Numbered from the stretch's first letter, positions 47,778 to 61,900 are shown. The stretch: 64,000 bases of DNA from Begonia masoniana (GCA_022432975.1 CM039516.1:31698051-31762050); one strand, 5' to 3'. Made by a program: numbers and translations. The notes: a model not told the origin generated them from the sequence alone.

Positions 47778-48555
47778 TTACCCCATCTTTCTCTTCTTTA
47801 ACCTTCTCATTCTTGCTTGTCGTTCCCTCTCTTCTTCTTCTTCTATCAACCGAAGTTGCTCGGCATCCTCCTTCCTCGCTATATTTGAACTGTACAAAGA
47901 GTGAGAAGGTCAGAAAAGAAGTACAATAAACAGCACAAACATTTAAAAGTCAAAATGGTGCGTTGCTGCTCCATAAACATCTTTTATTGACAAAGATTTA
48001 GCATGAACTTTCTTAAGATCATATGTTTTAACTCACATGTGACAGTGACTCAGTACTGAAAAAGGGGAGAAATTGTTGAATTCATTAGCCACAATAACGC
48101 TCATTAGTCATACTTTGTATGTTTTTAAAATTGTTTTAAACTTACAATGCTATATAGAACAATAAAATCACATTGCAACGCGCAACAACTCAAAATGTCT
48201 CATTCTCCTTTTCTTTTGAATTGCTTTTTGCAATACCAAAGAACTCCAGAATGAAAATACAACTTAATTCTATTTCTTCTTGATACTCATTTGAAGAATT
48301 CATGCTATTGCAACGTACCTTCTTTGCTCTTCCATCAAGATATCACTGAAGTTGGCCTCCATGTCGCTATCATCATCATCATCATGGCCAGAGAATTTAG
48401 AAGGATTATATCTGCAAATGCATTTTCTAATATCAAAAAGAAAATCTACGATCTAACAAAACCCGGGGACATTAAAAACAAAGTAAAAAAATGATTAAAA
48501 AAATATAAAATATAAAGTGCAAATAAAAGGGCTTGGATAACCAGGGGTGAAAACA

Positions 48556-48602
<47 letters not shown>

Positions 48603-50893
48603 ATTAATTTATGATATGAATTACTCACTATATATTAGATGGAAAAGTATATTTTACCCAATAACATTTGCACATTCTAAGAAAAGAAAAAAAAAAAAAA
48701 AAAAAGAGAGGAGAAAAGCTTTACCCAAACATTTTTCTAATCATGCTGATAGCCTTTCCACCATCATCATCATCCTCATCATCAGAGTAGCGTCTCAAAG
48801 GCTTCTTCTTAGGCCGGTAATCTTGAGAAGGACGATGCAAAGGAATTCGATTCTGTGGCTTATTTATCTTTTAATGTCACAAAAAAAGGGGTCAGAATTC
48901 ATGCATCTATCTCGAGGAGCAAAAATGCATAATAATGACATCATTTGTGTTTTAATTTCAGCAAAGAACTGAATAACCTGAGATTTCAAAGATGGGACGG
49001 GCTGCTTAGGCAACAATTTTGCCGTAGCAGGTTGTAGGGATTCCTTTTTCTTATCTACATGATGCTTCAGAGAAGGAGAAGGCGATTGCAACTTTGATGG
49101 TAGTGACTTGTACAGACCAGACGTGGACTCCCTCATACCTGAGGCAGAAGTTTTCTTCTGTAAAGTAGCAACAGGTGTTTTCAGTGAAGGACTTTTTTGT
49201 CCTGAGAGCCGTCCATGTCCATTCCCATTATTCCCTGGATGCTGCTTAGATGGCGCCGGCATCATATTGGGCTTACTAGAAGTCACGTTGCGGTGAGATG
49301 GCATTTGGCCGTTAACAGAAAATCGTTTCCTTTCCTCACGACCATCATTACCATGCCTACCTGTATTTCCCAAAGGTTGTTTACTCTTTACAAGTACTTG
49401 AGTTGATCTCGCCTCTTCGGTATCAAATAAAAAAATGTAAACCATATAAGTTTCAGAAATAACATTCTCTTCATGTCAAAAGGTTTAAGACCAGAAATGT
49501 AGCAACACAGTGACATACCAGTGTGCGGGACAGAGACGCTTCGGGGAGGAGGTTCTTTATTAGTAACAGGAAGCTGTGCATCGTCTGACAGCAAAAATGA
49601 ATAATCTCTAGTGTTTTTAAGCTGTTGAGCTTTAGTCTTTAGCTGTACGTGTAGGGAAAAAAATTGAGCTTTTTTCCGAAAGGAGAATGAGAAGGACATT
49701 TTAAGTGCAAGTTAAATAATGACCAGAAATAGCTCAAAGTACCTCATTCATAACTTTTTTACGTGCATGATGTTGTGATTCACGTTTAGAATCAACATTG
49801 TTTGAAGCATAGCTCTTTCTACTCTGCGGAAAAAAAAAGAAGCAATGTCATCAAGACGAATTTCAAAAAGAAACAATTACATGCAACATTGCAAAACGTA
49901 CACTATTAAGAGCATTTGAAACTGTTGATGCATATTCTCGGGTCTCTAATAGAGATTTGCTTTCTTGAATCACTCTTTGAGCAATGATTGGTTGAGAAGG
50001 GCCGAAGAAGGACCCATAACTGCAGACAACAATAAAAGTTCAGGAACGGAATTTTCAAGATACAATGAAGTAAATCACAAGTGTCAAGCTACTTCATGAG
50101 ATAAAAGCACACTTTATTGAACATGCATAGTAATAATTTTATGTGCTGCCAAAATCATATTATATCATATCAACAAGACCTTATGCGACATAATATTAAG
50201 TTTTGGAATAAAATTTTTGAACAATGAAGAATCCTGAGTCGTTCACAAGATGTCTTTTCAGTCTTCCCACAATTATCTAGGTGCATTAAACTATTACCTC
50301 ATAACTTTATGTTGTAAATACCAGCAAAACACCTAAATGACCATGAGAGGAACATAACACATGCTGGGATTTTGTGAGCAACTATATGAATGAGGAAACA
50401 GGTTTTGTTTAACATGTCACATTTATAGCTTTAGAAACAACATTCATCACAATAACTACTAGCTATTACTATTTCAACTTCGACCAAAAGGATGGAGTTA
50501 ATGTCATAGTTTATTATGTTAGGGGAGAGAGCTTTAAATTACTTATCAGATGGAATCCTCTTCCTCTTATCATTGGAATTAGTATGAGCAGAGCCAGTTT
50601 CCTTCTTCATCTTCTTCCTAATTCGTTCTTTTAGTCGTTGCCTCAACTCAAGGTATTCCAATTCTTCTTTAGTAGGTTTTCGTTCTTCTTTCTCTTCATG
50701 TTCTTCCTCTTCTGCTTCATCCTCCAGCTCATAGTCGTCATAATCATCATAATCATCATACTCTGCCACTGTTCGATTTAATTCCTACATTCAAATGATC
50801 AATGAATATATACTAAGAATAACAATTGCAAATGAAAAATAGTAACTTCATATCAAACATAAGACCACTTACTTCTCTATCATATCCTCGCAT
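47778..50893 (-). CDS. SPT2: SPT2-family chromatin protein
   Basis: Nine coding exons on the minus strand splice in frame with GT/AG sites: 50873-50893, 50543-50784, 49902-50019, 49743-49823, 49519-49642, 48978-49414, 48725-48867, 48319-48411 and 47778-47889. Together they give 1371 nt and 456 residues. The protein starts MRGYDRE and has an acidic Tyr/Asp-rich stretch (residues 16-41), then LRQRLKERIRKKMKKE (54-69) and YGSFFGPSQP (89-98). A long basic, Ser/Pro-rich low-complexity middle follows. The C-terminal SPT2 domain (about 365-456) has ISMIRKMFGYNPSKF, an Asp cluster, DSDMEANFSDI and IARKEDAEQLRLIEEEEERE. SPT2 proteins are nuclear histone H3-H4/DNA-binding factors linked to transcription elongation. 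The start is the first ATG in the second transcript exon. No defects seen. Confidence 0.9.
48557..48600. repeat. 44-base poly-A run in SPT2 intron 7
   Basis: An uninterrupted A run within the intron between exons 48725-48867 and 48319-48411. It reads as poly-T in the transcript. A second A-rich run lies at 48685-48706, close to the exon 7 donor. Confidence 0.95.
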
Positions 50894-51575
50894 TGTTCCT
50901 TTTAAGCACCAATATATTATTTGATGCCAAACACCTGAAACCATAAGGTAACAATGAATAACTAACGAGAATTGAACGAGTTATTGTTTAATAGTCAATA
51001 CCATAGCACTCCTAATTTATCAAAAGGAAGGAAACCCCAAGAAAATGTAAGAATTCTTCATGAACCAGGAATGATTCGACGAAAAAAACCTAAGTTGATG
51101 AATTATGTTTTAAAAACAGACATGATTGGAGGAGAAAATAATTCAATAATCAATAATCAAAGTTCATACCCCCTATATATCCTTAAAAATTCGGAAAAAT
51201 TGACACGATTCCGGAGAATCTAAACTCGTCTCAATTCAATCAGTCCCAAATTTTGTCAGTTTGATTTAAAGGTTACTATAACAGAAAATGACAATCGTAC
51301 GCCCAAATCAATCAAAGATCGTGCAAAAAAGAAGAAAAAATAAATCTTCTGCATTGGAAGAATCACCTAGCAGAGCCAAAATCAATCGGAGCAATCGAAA
51401 TTCGCGATTTTCTCTACAAAACCACGAATAGAACAACCATACAGGCAAACGATGGAGGAGAGCAGCAGACGACTTCCGATCCGTAGAAAATACTCCACAA
51501 CGAAGGGAATGGAGCGAGGGGGAACGCGATGGATGGATTGAGGCCAGGGGATAAAAAGAGTCGAAACTGAGGACC
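50894..51575 (-). promoter_or_regulatory. SPT2 5' untranslated region and promoter (inferred)
   Basis: A leader exon appears to run from an acceptor at 50934/50935 (GTTTCAG|GTG, minus strand) to the ATG at 50893. An upstream non-coding exon probably ends near 51366 (TCTGCTAG|GTGATT). The GC-richer stretch 51366-51600 would be the first exon and promoter. The boundaries are inferred from splice-like motifs only. Confidence 0.45.
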
Positions 51576-52200
51576 AAACGATGAGCGAACGTTTGCTAAC
51601 GTGCGCGGATAGATTAGGAAAATAAACAATGCGCCACCTCGATTAAAATTTATTTTTCACAAATTGTTTTTAATTAATTTGAAAGTTCAAAATTCAAATA
51701 CTGTTTCGGTGATTGTAATTAAAGGACTGTTTCGATTTCGAATAATTATTATCTCATATTTTTCAATCATTTTCTACCTATATTTTCTGTTTCTCTGCCC
51801 ATTTTTTTTAAATATTCTACCAAATTTTACTACACATGCCCAATATTTCAATAAAAAAAGTTAAATTAAAATTCTCTATTTCTAGAGAATAACAAGAGTA
51901 AAATAAGAGAGTAAACATAAAAGGAAAAATCAAGGGTGGCTCCCTTATTTATCAGCGTGGGGAGCCGATATATTTTTCCCTGTTACCATCTCCTCTTTCA
52001 AAAACAAAATAATTCTCTTCTGCAAATAGAGACGACTGACGAGATCGACGTTTAGAGTCAATTTTGTTGAGTATTGGGTTTTCGTAGGGAATTAGGATTT
52101 GAGAACACAATATAGGTTTTCATTCCGGTAAGAAAAATTTATCATATTTCTTTGAAGGTCTAAGAGGAAAATCTGGGATAAAAGGACCTGTTGTAGGCGA
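51576..52200. other. Intergenic region with possible divergent leader
   Basis: AT-rich sequence to about 51930, then GGGTGGCTCCCTTATTTATC and a pyrimidine-rich tract followed by CATTCCG|GTAAGAAA (52121-52135). This could be a plus-strand leader exon and donor. It continues across the Copia insertion at 60849 with GCGATTTACCAAG|GTATGTT (60893-60912). No coding sequence is visible, so a gene is not claimed. Confidence 0.3.
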
Positions 52201-52206
52201 ATAGAG

Positions 52207-52356
52207 TCTATTACAAGTAGAAAATAGAAACGAAGAATGATGAATTTCTTCCTTTGATTATGTAAAAATGAATACAAATGTATAGAGAGCGTTGTTCTTT
52301 ATTGACTTAACTATTACACGCTTGAGCATTCCTCTTGCATCCATCTTTTATCTTCA
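52207..52356 (-). repeat. 3' LTR of the outer Copia element
   Basis: Shares TGTAAAAATGAATACAAATG, GTTGTTCTTTATT and CTTGAGCATTC with 60646-60842 but lacks ~60 bp in the middle. Confidence 0.75.
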
Positions 52357-54647
52357 ATGCTCTCCCTCAAGATGGAAAGTAAATATTAAGCACTCTTGTC
52401 TTGTTTATGAGAAAATGAAAACTAGCAGGATGTAACGTTTTGATAAAAACATCTATGAGTTGAGATTTGAAAGGCTCATGAAAGAACTTTATACGAACTA
52501 GCTATAATTCCTGTCAAACAACATGACAGTCTATCTCTATGTGTTTGGTTCTTTCATGAAAAACATGATTAGCGGCCATATTAAGAGCAACTTGACTATC
52601 ACAAAACATCAAGGGTGACTTGAAAAACTCAATAAGAAAATCCTATAACAGAACTTGTGTTCAAATGAGCACACAAGTGGTTTGAGTCATAGCTCTATCT
52701 ATATTCTACTTTAGCAGAAGATTTGGAAACAATTTATTATTTCTTTGACTTCCATGATATTAAAGAGTTACCAAGAAATGCACAAAAACTAGTAATGGAT
52801 CTCCGAGTATCTACAAACATGCCGCCCAATCTAGATCAAAAAATGCTTTCAACTATAAATCTGAATGTTTGGAGTAAAACATCCCTAGACCAGAAGGCAG
52901 GAGTAACTTTCAAATATCTAAGAACTTGACAAGCTACATGTAAATGAAAAACTCGAGGAGCAGCTAAAAATTGAACTAAACAACCTACAACATATGATAT
53001 GTCCGGTCAAGTAAAAGTAAGATATAATAATCTTCCTAAGTCTTTTGTAAGTAGTTGGATCATCCAACAATAAACCATCATCTGTGAGTTTACAATTATG
53101 TTCCATTGAAATTGAACTGGTTTACACCCTAAATAACCAGATTCAACAAGTAATTCTAACGTATAATGTCTATGATTCAATGTAGTACCTTTATCGCTAC
53201 TGACAACCTCTAATCTAAAAAACATGAAGTTCTTAAGTCCTTCAGCTTAAACTTACTATCAAGTAGTTTCTTTACGTGTGCTATATATTGTTGTGAATTT
53301 CGTGCAATAATAACATCATCCACGTACACTAAAATAGTAGTAAACATTCTTGTTTTGATTGAACAAACAATGAATGATTAGAATATGAATGTCTAAAACC
53401 AAGACCATTGATTGTGTTAGAAAATTTGAAGAACCAATTCCTAGAAGCCTGATTTAAACCATACTAGGATGTGTGAAGTTTGCAAACTAAATTTTGCTCC
53501 ACTTGTCGAGAGACATGCTGTACAAAATAGTTTGGTGATAAGGTCATGTGGACTTCTTCATTAAAATCACCATATAAAAATGCATTATTCACGTCCAATT
53601 GCGTTAAAACCAACCTTTTATAGCAGCAAGAGAAAACAAATTTTGTACTGTAACAAATTTTGCAACAGGAGAAAAAGTATCTAAATAATCAACTCCTTCT
53701 CGTTGTGTAAACTCTTTAGCTACCAATCTTGTTTTGTAACGTTCAATTTTTCCATCAGAATTATACTTAATTTTGTACACCCATTTACAATCAATAAGAT
53801 GTTTGCTTGGTGGAAGTTCTGACAATGTCCAAGTAAGATTGTCTTCAAGAGCTTTAAGCTCGACATTCATTGCCTCTTTCCATTAAGAATATTTTTCGAT
53901 AAGACTTAGGTTCAGATTTAGAAGATATAGATAAAGTGTAAGTTTGTAAGACTTGGACAAACAATGATAAGACAAACTTTTGGATATAGGATATTGGAAG
54001 CTTGAAATAAATGGATATTAAAAGGACAAAGCAGCAATTAAATAGTAATGATAATCAGCCACATGAGTAGGAGTTTTAGAAACTTTTTTGCATTGATGTC
54101 TTGGAAGGTCAATGATATTTTCATTGAGGGACTGAATTATCATAAATAAGATGGTTTGAACATTGTGGAAGAGACATCTTCGAAATTGGGCTAGAAGTAT
54201 CCGCTGAATTTGGAAAGAAATTTTTAAAATATCTGTCTAATTTTGAATAAAAAAAAACACATTCTCATGAAACACCACACGAGATCATTATTCTATTTGT
54301 CTCACAATCTAAAACTTAGTAACCTTTTTACTTAGTAGGATAACCAAGGAATACTCCTGATTTTGCTCTAGGAGTAAATTTATCTCGAGTGTTGTTTAAT
54401 GTCGATACAAAACATAAAAAGCCGAATACTTTATAAACTGGTGTCTTTAAGTGTAACATTTCAAAAGGAGTTTTGTTTGACAAAATTGCAGAAATATTCA
54501 TATTTATTAGATAAATAGCAATGAGGACACATTCATCCCAAAACTTAAGGGGAACAAGAGATTGAAAAAGAAGAGAACGTACAACATTTAAGATGTGCTG
54601 ATGTTTTCTTTCAACAAGTGAATTGTAAATGCAAAGATTTGCATAAG

Positions 54648-55859
54648 TGTTGGCATTTGATTTTTTGGCAACATATTATGAAAATAATATTTTATTCCAT
54701 GGTTTTTCAAATTGGTGATTTATTTCTTGGTGATCAAGAAATAGCTTATTCAGATTATGAGATGATATTATATGAGCAATCATGATGATTCTGTGGAAGA
54801 GAAAAATAAGGAAACAATGATATTAGGAAAGTTATTGAAAAAGGTATATGCACTTGTTTTTTGGAAAAATTTTATTTGGAAAGCCGATTTGCTGTAGATT
54901 TGACACGATTTGTTGGGCTTCAAGTTCCCATGATTAATGGGATGCTTTCCTGAATTTTTGGATGAATATTTGAGTTGTTATGGAAACTTTCTTAAAGTGT
55001 CACACGGAGTGTCACACAACCGAATTTGTTAAGATTTGTTTTCCTTATTTATTGCGGCGGTAAATCCGATTTGGTAACTGAACGAATTGAAGATATGGAA
55101 GTTACCAAGACTATTTAAGGTTTTCGTTTTCTGTGAAAACTGACTGACGACGGAGTTTTTATTTTCGCGTGAAAAGCTTTATTCATTATTTGTGCCATCG
55201 GTTTTCTTTCACTCTCATTGCTTCTGCGTTTGAGTTAGTGATTGTTTTACACACTCGACTTAATCTGTGGATTTCATCGTTCTACTGAGTGTGTTGTGTA
55301 TTGCATCCGAGGACTTCGATCTGGTGTTCCAGGAGGTGTCCCAGGAGGCAATATTATTTGTTCTTCATTGAAGCTCAGTCTCGGGAGGAGGCTGCATCCG
55401 AACTCGGGAGGAGTTCTGTTTCTTAGACAAGGGGAGCTTGTCGTTCTTGATCGTGGGCGAGGGGATCTTGCCATAACACGGGTTTTGGGAGGAACCAACA
55501 ACAAGGGGATCTTGTTGTTATCTAGATCTCGGGAGAGGTCGTTCTAAAGTCGAGGGGATCTCGTAAAAACAGTTTCCTTGGGGAAGTTAGCTAGAGGCGG
55601 CGACAAAGATAAGAGGGAGTCTTTATTTGTATAAGTCTGATTGTCTTGTAATTTCGTGAACTCAAAGAAATGTTTTTATATCTGGGCGTGGCCCCGCAGA
55701 CGTAGGCTGGTTGCCGAACTGCGTTACCAACCTCCCATGTCATTTATTTTTGCGTTTTTATATTGTCCATCATTGCATTTATTATCGGTGTCACACGTAA
55801 CACCCTGTAACACCCTGTAACACCCTGTGTGATACCACAAAACTAATCGTAATTTTTCA
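54648..55859 (+). repeat. 5' LTR of the inner Copia element
   Basis: Long LTR with repeated GTGTCACAC (54997, 55009, 55788) and three head-to-tail copies of GTAACACCCT near its 3' end (55797-55829). No partner LTR is in the window. Confidence 0.75.
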
Positions 55860-55929
55860 ATTGGTATCAGAGCAGGTCGCTTCTGTTTCTTAAGCGAGAT
55901 CAGCGGGACAAGATTATAGTTCGTGTGCG

Positions 55930-58670
55930 ATGGATTCTATGAAAGAAGGAGGTTCTACAATGCGTCCACCATTATTAGATGGGAGTAATTATGCTTATTG
56001 GAAGGCAAAGATGAGGGCATTCATTAAAGCTATTGACGAGAAGGCTTGGAGGTCTATTTTAACAGGTTGGAATCCCCCTATGAACACCGATGCAGAAGGA
56101 ATTGTATCTCCAAAACCCGAAGAAAATTGGACCACAAATGAGGATGCTTTGGCGAATAGTAATTCAAAAACTCTCAATGCTATCTTCAATGGCGTTGATC
56201 CAATTCAGTTCAGACTCATCTCTACATGTGAATCGGCAAAGAGGGCATGAGGAAATTCTTCAAACCACCTATGAAGGAACGTTTACGATAAAGTTGTCTA
56301 AAATGCAAATGTTAACCACTCGATTTGAGAATCTAAAGATGCAGAAAGATGAGACTATTGGCGAGTTCAACGCCAAACTATGTGACATAGCAAATGAAAC
56401 GTTTGCTCTCGGTGAGATGATTTTCGAAGAAAAACTTGTGCAAAAAACTCTACGGTCTTTGCCACAAAGATTTGCTTATAAAGTTACTGCCATTGAAGAA
56501 GCCAAAGATGTGTCTAAAATGAAGCTAGAAGAGTTGATGAGATCACTCAGAACTTTCGAAATGAATCTTGGAGGAGAGACCGAAAATAAGAAGGCAAAGG
56601 GAGTTGCTTTGAAAACAGAGGTACAGAATTACAACCAGCATGATGAAGATGACTTAGAGGAATCACTAGCCCTGCTTTCGAAGAATTTCAGCAGAGTTAT
56701 GAAGAGATTTGGAAGAAATACTCGCGGTGTCAAGCAGGATGTCACACACTTCAAAAATGGTTCTTCAAGCAACAAGAAGCAGAGAGAAAAAACTAATGTG
56801 TCTGATCAACCATTAAAGAATAAAGGTATTCAATGCAGAGAATGTGAAGGATTTGGGCATATACAGGCAGAATGTGCTAACACCTTGAAGAAAAAGAAGA
56901 ATTCTCTAAATGTAACCTGGAGTGAGGATGAGTCAGAAAACGAAGATGAATTTCAGAGCAATCATATGGCGCTTGCTGGAAAGATAGAACATGAAGAAAA
57001 CGGCAGTATTATACGCGGTGTCACAGACAGATTTTCTAGTAGTAGTGATGAAGATGAAGAACCAGTCACAGAAGAAGATCTTATTGGAGAATATAAGTTT
57101 CTACATGAGAAATGGACCAAACTTGTTAAAGTAAATCAGGTTCTACACGCACAAATTAGAAATTTGAAAGATGAGAAGAACAATCTTCAAAATGTTATTG
57201 ATGATTTGGAGACAAAGCTGAAAGCAAGTCAGGATGAAGCTAATGTTTAAACCAATGAGATAAGCCTCATGAAGAAGAATGTCAAAATGCTGAATTCGGG
57301 TTCTTCTAATCTCGATGATATTTTAAATGTCGGCAAATCAAGCGTAAATCGGTTTGGACTGGGTTTTAAAGGTGAAAGCTCTGTTGCACAGACTGTTGCA
57401 ATAAAAGAAAATCGCTCTGTGATGAAATTTGTAAGGGCAAGTTCGGTGTCCCAGCCGGTGTCAGACAAGGGATTTGACTACAAAGGAAAACAAGTTGCAA
57501 ACAGAATGCCAAGAACCAATAAAAAATCAAATTCCTATAACTTCTATCGTGCCTCAAGCAGTAAATGTAACAAATATGTCACTGTATGTCATTATTGCCA
57601 ACGCCGAGGTCATATTCGCCCTAAATGTTTTACTTATCTTGCTGACTTAAGATTGGGTACTGTTAGAAATGCCTCTTCCTACAGATTCCCGTATCAGAAA
57701 TGGGTGATGAAATCAAATTTGAAGTGTAATGTTACACATCTTTCACTAAAGGCAGAACTAATGCATGGTATTTTGATAGTGGCTGTTCTAGACATATCAA
57801 GAGAGATACTTGAAGGATATTGTACCTGAATCCGTGGGAAAAGTTACTTTCGGCAACGGTGTCACATCGGATGTCATTGGCAGGGGAACGTTGAATGTTC
57901 CTGGTTTACCAAAGTTGAGTAATGTTTTATTGGTAAATGGTTTGAAGTCCAACCTAATCAGTATTAGCCAGCTTTGTGATCAAGATCTGAATGTGCAATT
58001 TACGTGAGAAAGATGTGTTGTGTCCGATCAAAACAAAAATTGTGTTATTGAAGGAGTTAGATCATCAGACAATTGTTATCTTATTTATTCCTCGTCTACC
58101 TGCCTTCGGTCGAGTATGGAAGACACTATCTTATGGCATAGAAAGTTGGGACATGTTAATTTCAGAATGCTGGAGAAGCTTATTTCGAAAGGTGCTGTCT
58201 GAGGAATTCCTGAATTAAAATTTGATGAAGACAAATTATGCGGACCATGTCAAATCGGAAAGCAAACCAAGGTGTCACACCCGATGTCCCCGTCATCCAC
58301 GACTACCCGTGTGCTTGAACTGCTCCACATGGATCTAATGGGGCCAATGCCTGTTGAAAGTATTGGCGAAAAACGGTATGTCTTCGTTACTGTTGATGAT
58401 TTTTCACGATATACATGGGTGGAGTTTCTAAGAGAAAAGTCCGACACGTTTAAAGTTTTCAAATCAATGTGCACTCGTCTCCAACGGGAAAAAGATTGTG
58501 TTATTATGAAGATTATACGTATCCGAAGTGACCATGGGAGAAAGTTTGAAAATTCTGACTTCTCGGATTTCTATAAGCATCTCGGAATTGCTCATGAATT
58601 CTCGGCTTCAAAAATTCCTCAACAAAATGGAGTCGTTGAAAGGAAAAATCGTACATTGGCAAGATGACGC
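55930..58670 (+). pseudogene. Inner Copia gag-pol (frameshifted, 3' truncated)
   Basis: Gag begins at ATG 55930 (MDSMKEGGSTMRPPLLDGSN). The frame is broken near 56247 (AGGGCATGAGGAAATTC) and resumes one frame over at ...LQTTYEGT. A zinc knuckle CRECEGFGHIQAEC lies near 56837. Next come an acidic linker, a stop at 57250, a second CCHC motif CHYCQRRGHIRPKC (57589), protease-like DSGCSRHIK, a second frame change, and GAG-pre-integrase WHRKLGH with CGPC (58130-58250). The integrase core has HMDLMGP, VTVDDFSRY, RSDHGRKFEN and PQQNGVVERKNRT and stops near 58665. No RT or RNase H is present before the gap. Two zinc knuckles in one Copia gag-pol is unusual. Confidence 0.85.
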
Positions 58671-58911
58671 GAGTAACTGCTAATAAAGAGATGTTCCTAC
58701 AAAATTACGGTGAGGCTAAATAACAGCTTGTTAACCATTAACGGGTTGGATCTTTTTGTCCAGTCGACCAAACACTTGCCTGAGTTAACCATCATCATTT
58801 TTCATGATGCCTGAGTTGCCATTTACGTGCCCCGTGCCCAACTCATCCTCCAACTTCATTTAAAACATTATTTACTTTACTTCGTTTACTCGAAAACGGG
58901 CATGCAAAAAA
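58671..58911. other. Unassigned sequence before the gap
   Basis: Follows the end of recognisable integrase. It contains no further Copia motifs and ends in GGGCATGC plus six A bases before the N run. Confidence 0.4.
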
Positions 58912-59011
58912 NNNNNNNNNNNNNNNNNNNNNNNNNNNNNNNNNNNNNNNNNNNNNNNNNNNNNNNNNNNNNNNNNNNNNNNNNNNNNNNNNNNNNNNNN
59001 NNNNNNNNNNN
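58912..59011. other. Assembly gap (100 N)
   Basis: Exactly 100 N, directly joined to the long poly-A run. Confidence 0.99.
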
Positions 59012-59936
<925 letters not shown>

Positions 59937-60645
59937 ACTCTTTACTCGACGAAGGTAAAAGATCCATCTTTAGTACTTGACTTCTAACCTGTGTGAACGA
60001 ATCATTTAATCCCACGAGCATTGCGTAATGAATTCTTGTTGTTGATGTTTTAAAAGCAACCTTGCACCTCCACATGTACAATGTGGTACCCATTTGAAAT
60101 CTTGAAGTTGATCCCATGAGGTCTTAAATCGAGTATAGTAACTATTAGCATCCATCGTTCCCTGTGATAGAGATAACGATAGATTTCGAATCTGATAAAT
60201 TCGCGGAGAATTACCTTGATTAAACCTATCGTTTAAATCCTTTTAAACTGCCATAGAAGAGCTCAAATACAACAAGCTATCTGCAATCCCCTAGCTAACA
60301 GAATTTAAAATCCAAGACGTCGCCATACCATTATATTACACATATTCCAGCTATTGATACGAGAATCATTTGGACAAAGGCGTTGAATTGTACCGTCGAC
60401 GAATTGTAGCTTATTTTTAACAATCAAGGCCATCGTCATGTCACGTCTCCAGTTATGAAAGTTGAATCAATCCATAGGATGAAAAACCAAAACAAGACCT
60501 TGATGATCGACATTATAAAGAAAATATAGATCACTCGAATCTCCAACAACAAATGTAGATGAAGAAGAGAGATGTGAATTTGTTGTTGACGTAGCTGACT
60601 TACCTTTGGCCATTGTAAAAAATCAGAGTTTATGCTCTGATACCA

Positions 60646-60842
60646 TATTACAAGCGGCTTCCTTTGATTCTGTAAAAATGAATACAAATGTACATAGAGT
60701 ATTGTTCTTTATTTATAAAATCTCAATAAAAGAAAATTGAATAACAGAAAAATAACTGTCATATTTTTCCACATCAACAAAAGTTAGCTGACTTAACTGC
60801 AACATGCTTGAGCATTCATCTTGTATCCATCCTTTATCTTCA
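60646..60842 (-). repeat. 5' LTR of the outer Copia element
   Basis: A 197-bp LTR followed by ATAGAG. It starts TATTACAAG (plus strand) at the primer-binding site. The expected terminal G is mutated. Confidence 0.75.
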
Positions 60843-60848
60843 ATAGAG

Positions 60849-61900
60849 TTTTGAGTTTTAATCTGAAGTTGTACTTGGAGAGGCTGGAATTAGCGATTTA
60901 CCAAGGTATGTTGAAATCAATTTTCCTTTGTAATCAGTTGGAGGAAATAGTTGTTTGAAGCAAAAATTGGGTTTTTTTTAGATTAAATAATGAATTTTAT
61001 GGATATAAGATCATGCTTTAGAATATTCTACGAATTCTTGATGGTTTGGAAACAAGCCCAGTCAAAATAGAGAAGATTCAGCTAGAATCAATGGTAAATC
61101 CAGCGAGCTGATGGGAAATTGCCTGATAAGAGGTTTATTTTATTATTAATTAATTATCAAACAATTATTTATTAAAGAATTATTATAAAAAATAATAATG
61201 AAGTATTATGCGTGTGATGCCTAATTCCACACGTGTAAATGGGCCTAATTTGTTATTTGTTATTTACTATGTAATAATATTATTAAATTATTTACTCATT
61301 TTATTTTATTAATTATATATATTATTGTTAATTATTTTATTTTTGTGTTTGTATATATATAAGAAGATCTAAATCGATACTAACGAGAGTGCTACGACTA
61401 GGTACTGACAATTTACCTATTTTGGACTTTTGGATACTTGGACTTGGTCAATGGTACACAGTTGGAGTAAGTGTTTAATTTTATGCTCAACGTGACATCG
61501 TTTTCTAAAATGATATTTTGAAACGTATTCTCGTATTAAATGACGAGTGCATTTTATGGGTCGTTGGATTTTTATACTGCATATGTTTTCACTCCACATG
61601 TTTAAAAATTTGAGCATGCATATTTAATTTATTGTTCAGTTGATATGTGAATATTTATTTTTATGTTTCAATTTTTGTTAACTAGAAGTAATAGAACAAC
61701 TGTATAAGTCGTGTCATTGAGCGCGAAATCCTAAACCTGATCAGGATACTTTGTGGCTTTAACGATCGTCAAGTATCACCTTTATATTTATTGTCCATGC
61801 ATGATATGCCTGGAGTCGGTGAGTGACTTCATTTTTAATGAAACATTATACAATGGATAATTATTTTATTTATTTGCCACACTATAGTTGATTATTTCAT
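60849..61900. other. AT-rich intergenic sequence
   Basis: No gene recognised. The start continues the interrupted sequence left of 52200. From 61140 the sequence is very AT-rich with a TATATATATA segment near 61350. Confidence 0.35.

Larger units (their letters stand above)
54648..58911 (+). mobile_element. Ty1/Copia element (inner), 5' half, truncated by gap
   Basis: The 1212-bp 5' LTR (54648-55859, TGTTGGCATTTG to AATTTTTCA) is followed by the primer-binding site TGGTATCAGAGC (55862-55873). Gag, protease and integrase follow. The coding similarity ends near 58665, and the 3' part and 3' LTR are missing at the gap and poly-A run. It sits inside the minus-strand Copia element, so it is the younger of the two. 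Confidence 0.85.

Noticed and set aside
48446..48628. Phe-rich open frame with an apparent membrane segment
   Set aside because: It is the poly-T strand of the A run in an SPT2 intron.
47778..50893. Treating the single-exon open frames at 48864-49445 and 50539-50769 as separate genes
   Set aside because: They are exons 6 and 2 of the SPT2 gene read beyond their splice sites. Both splice in frame with the other seven exons.
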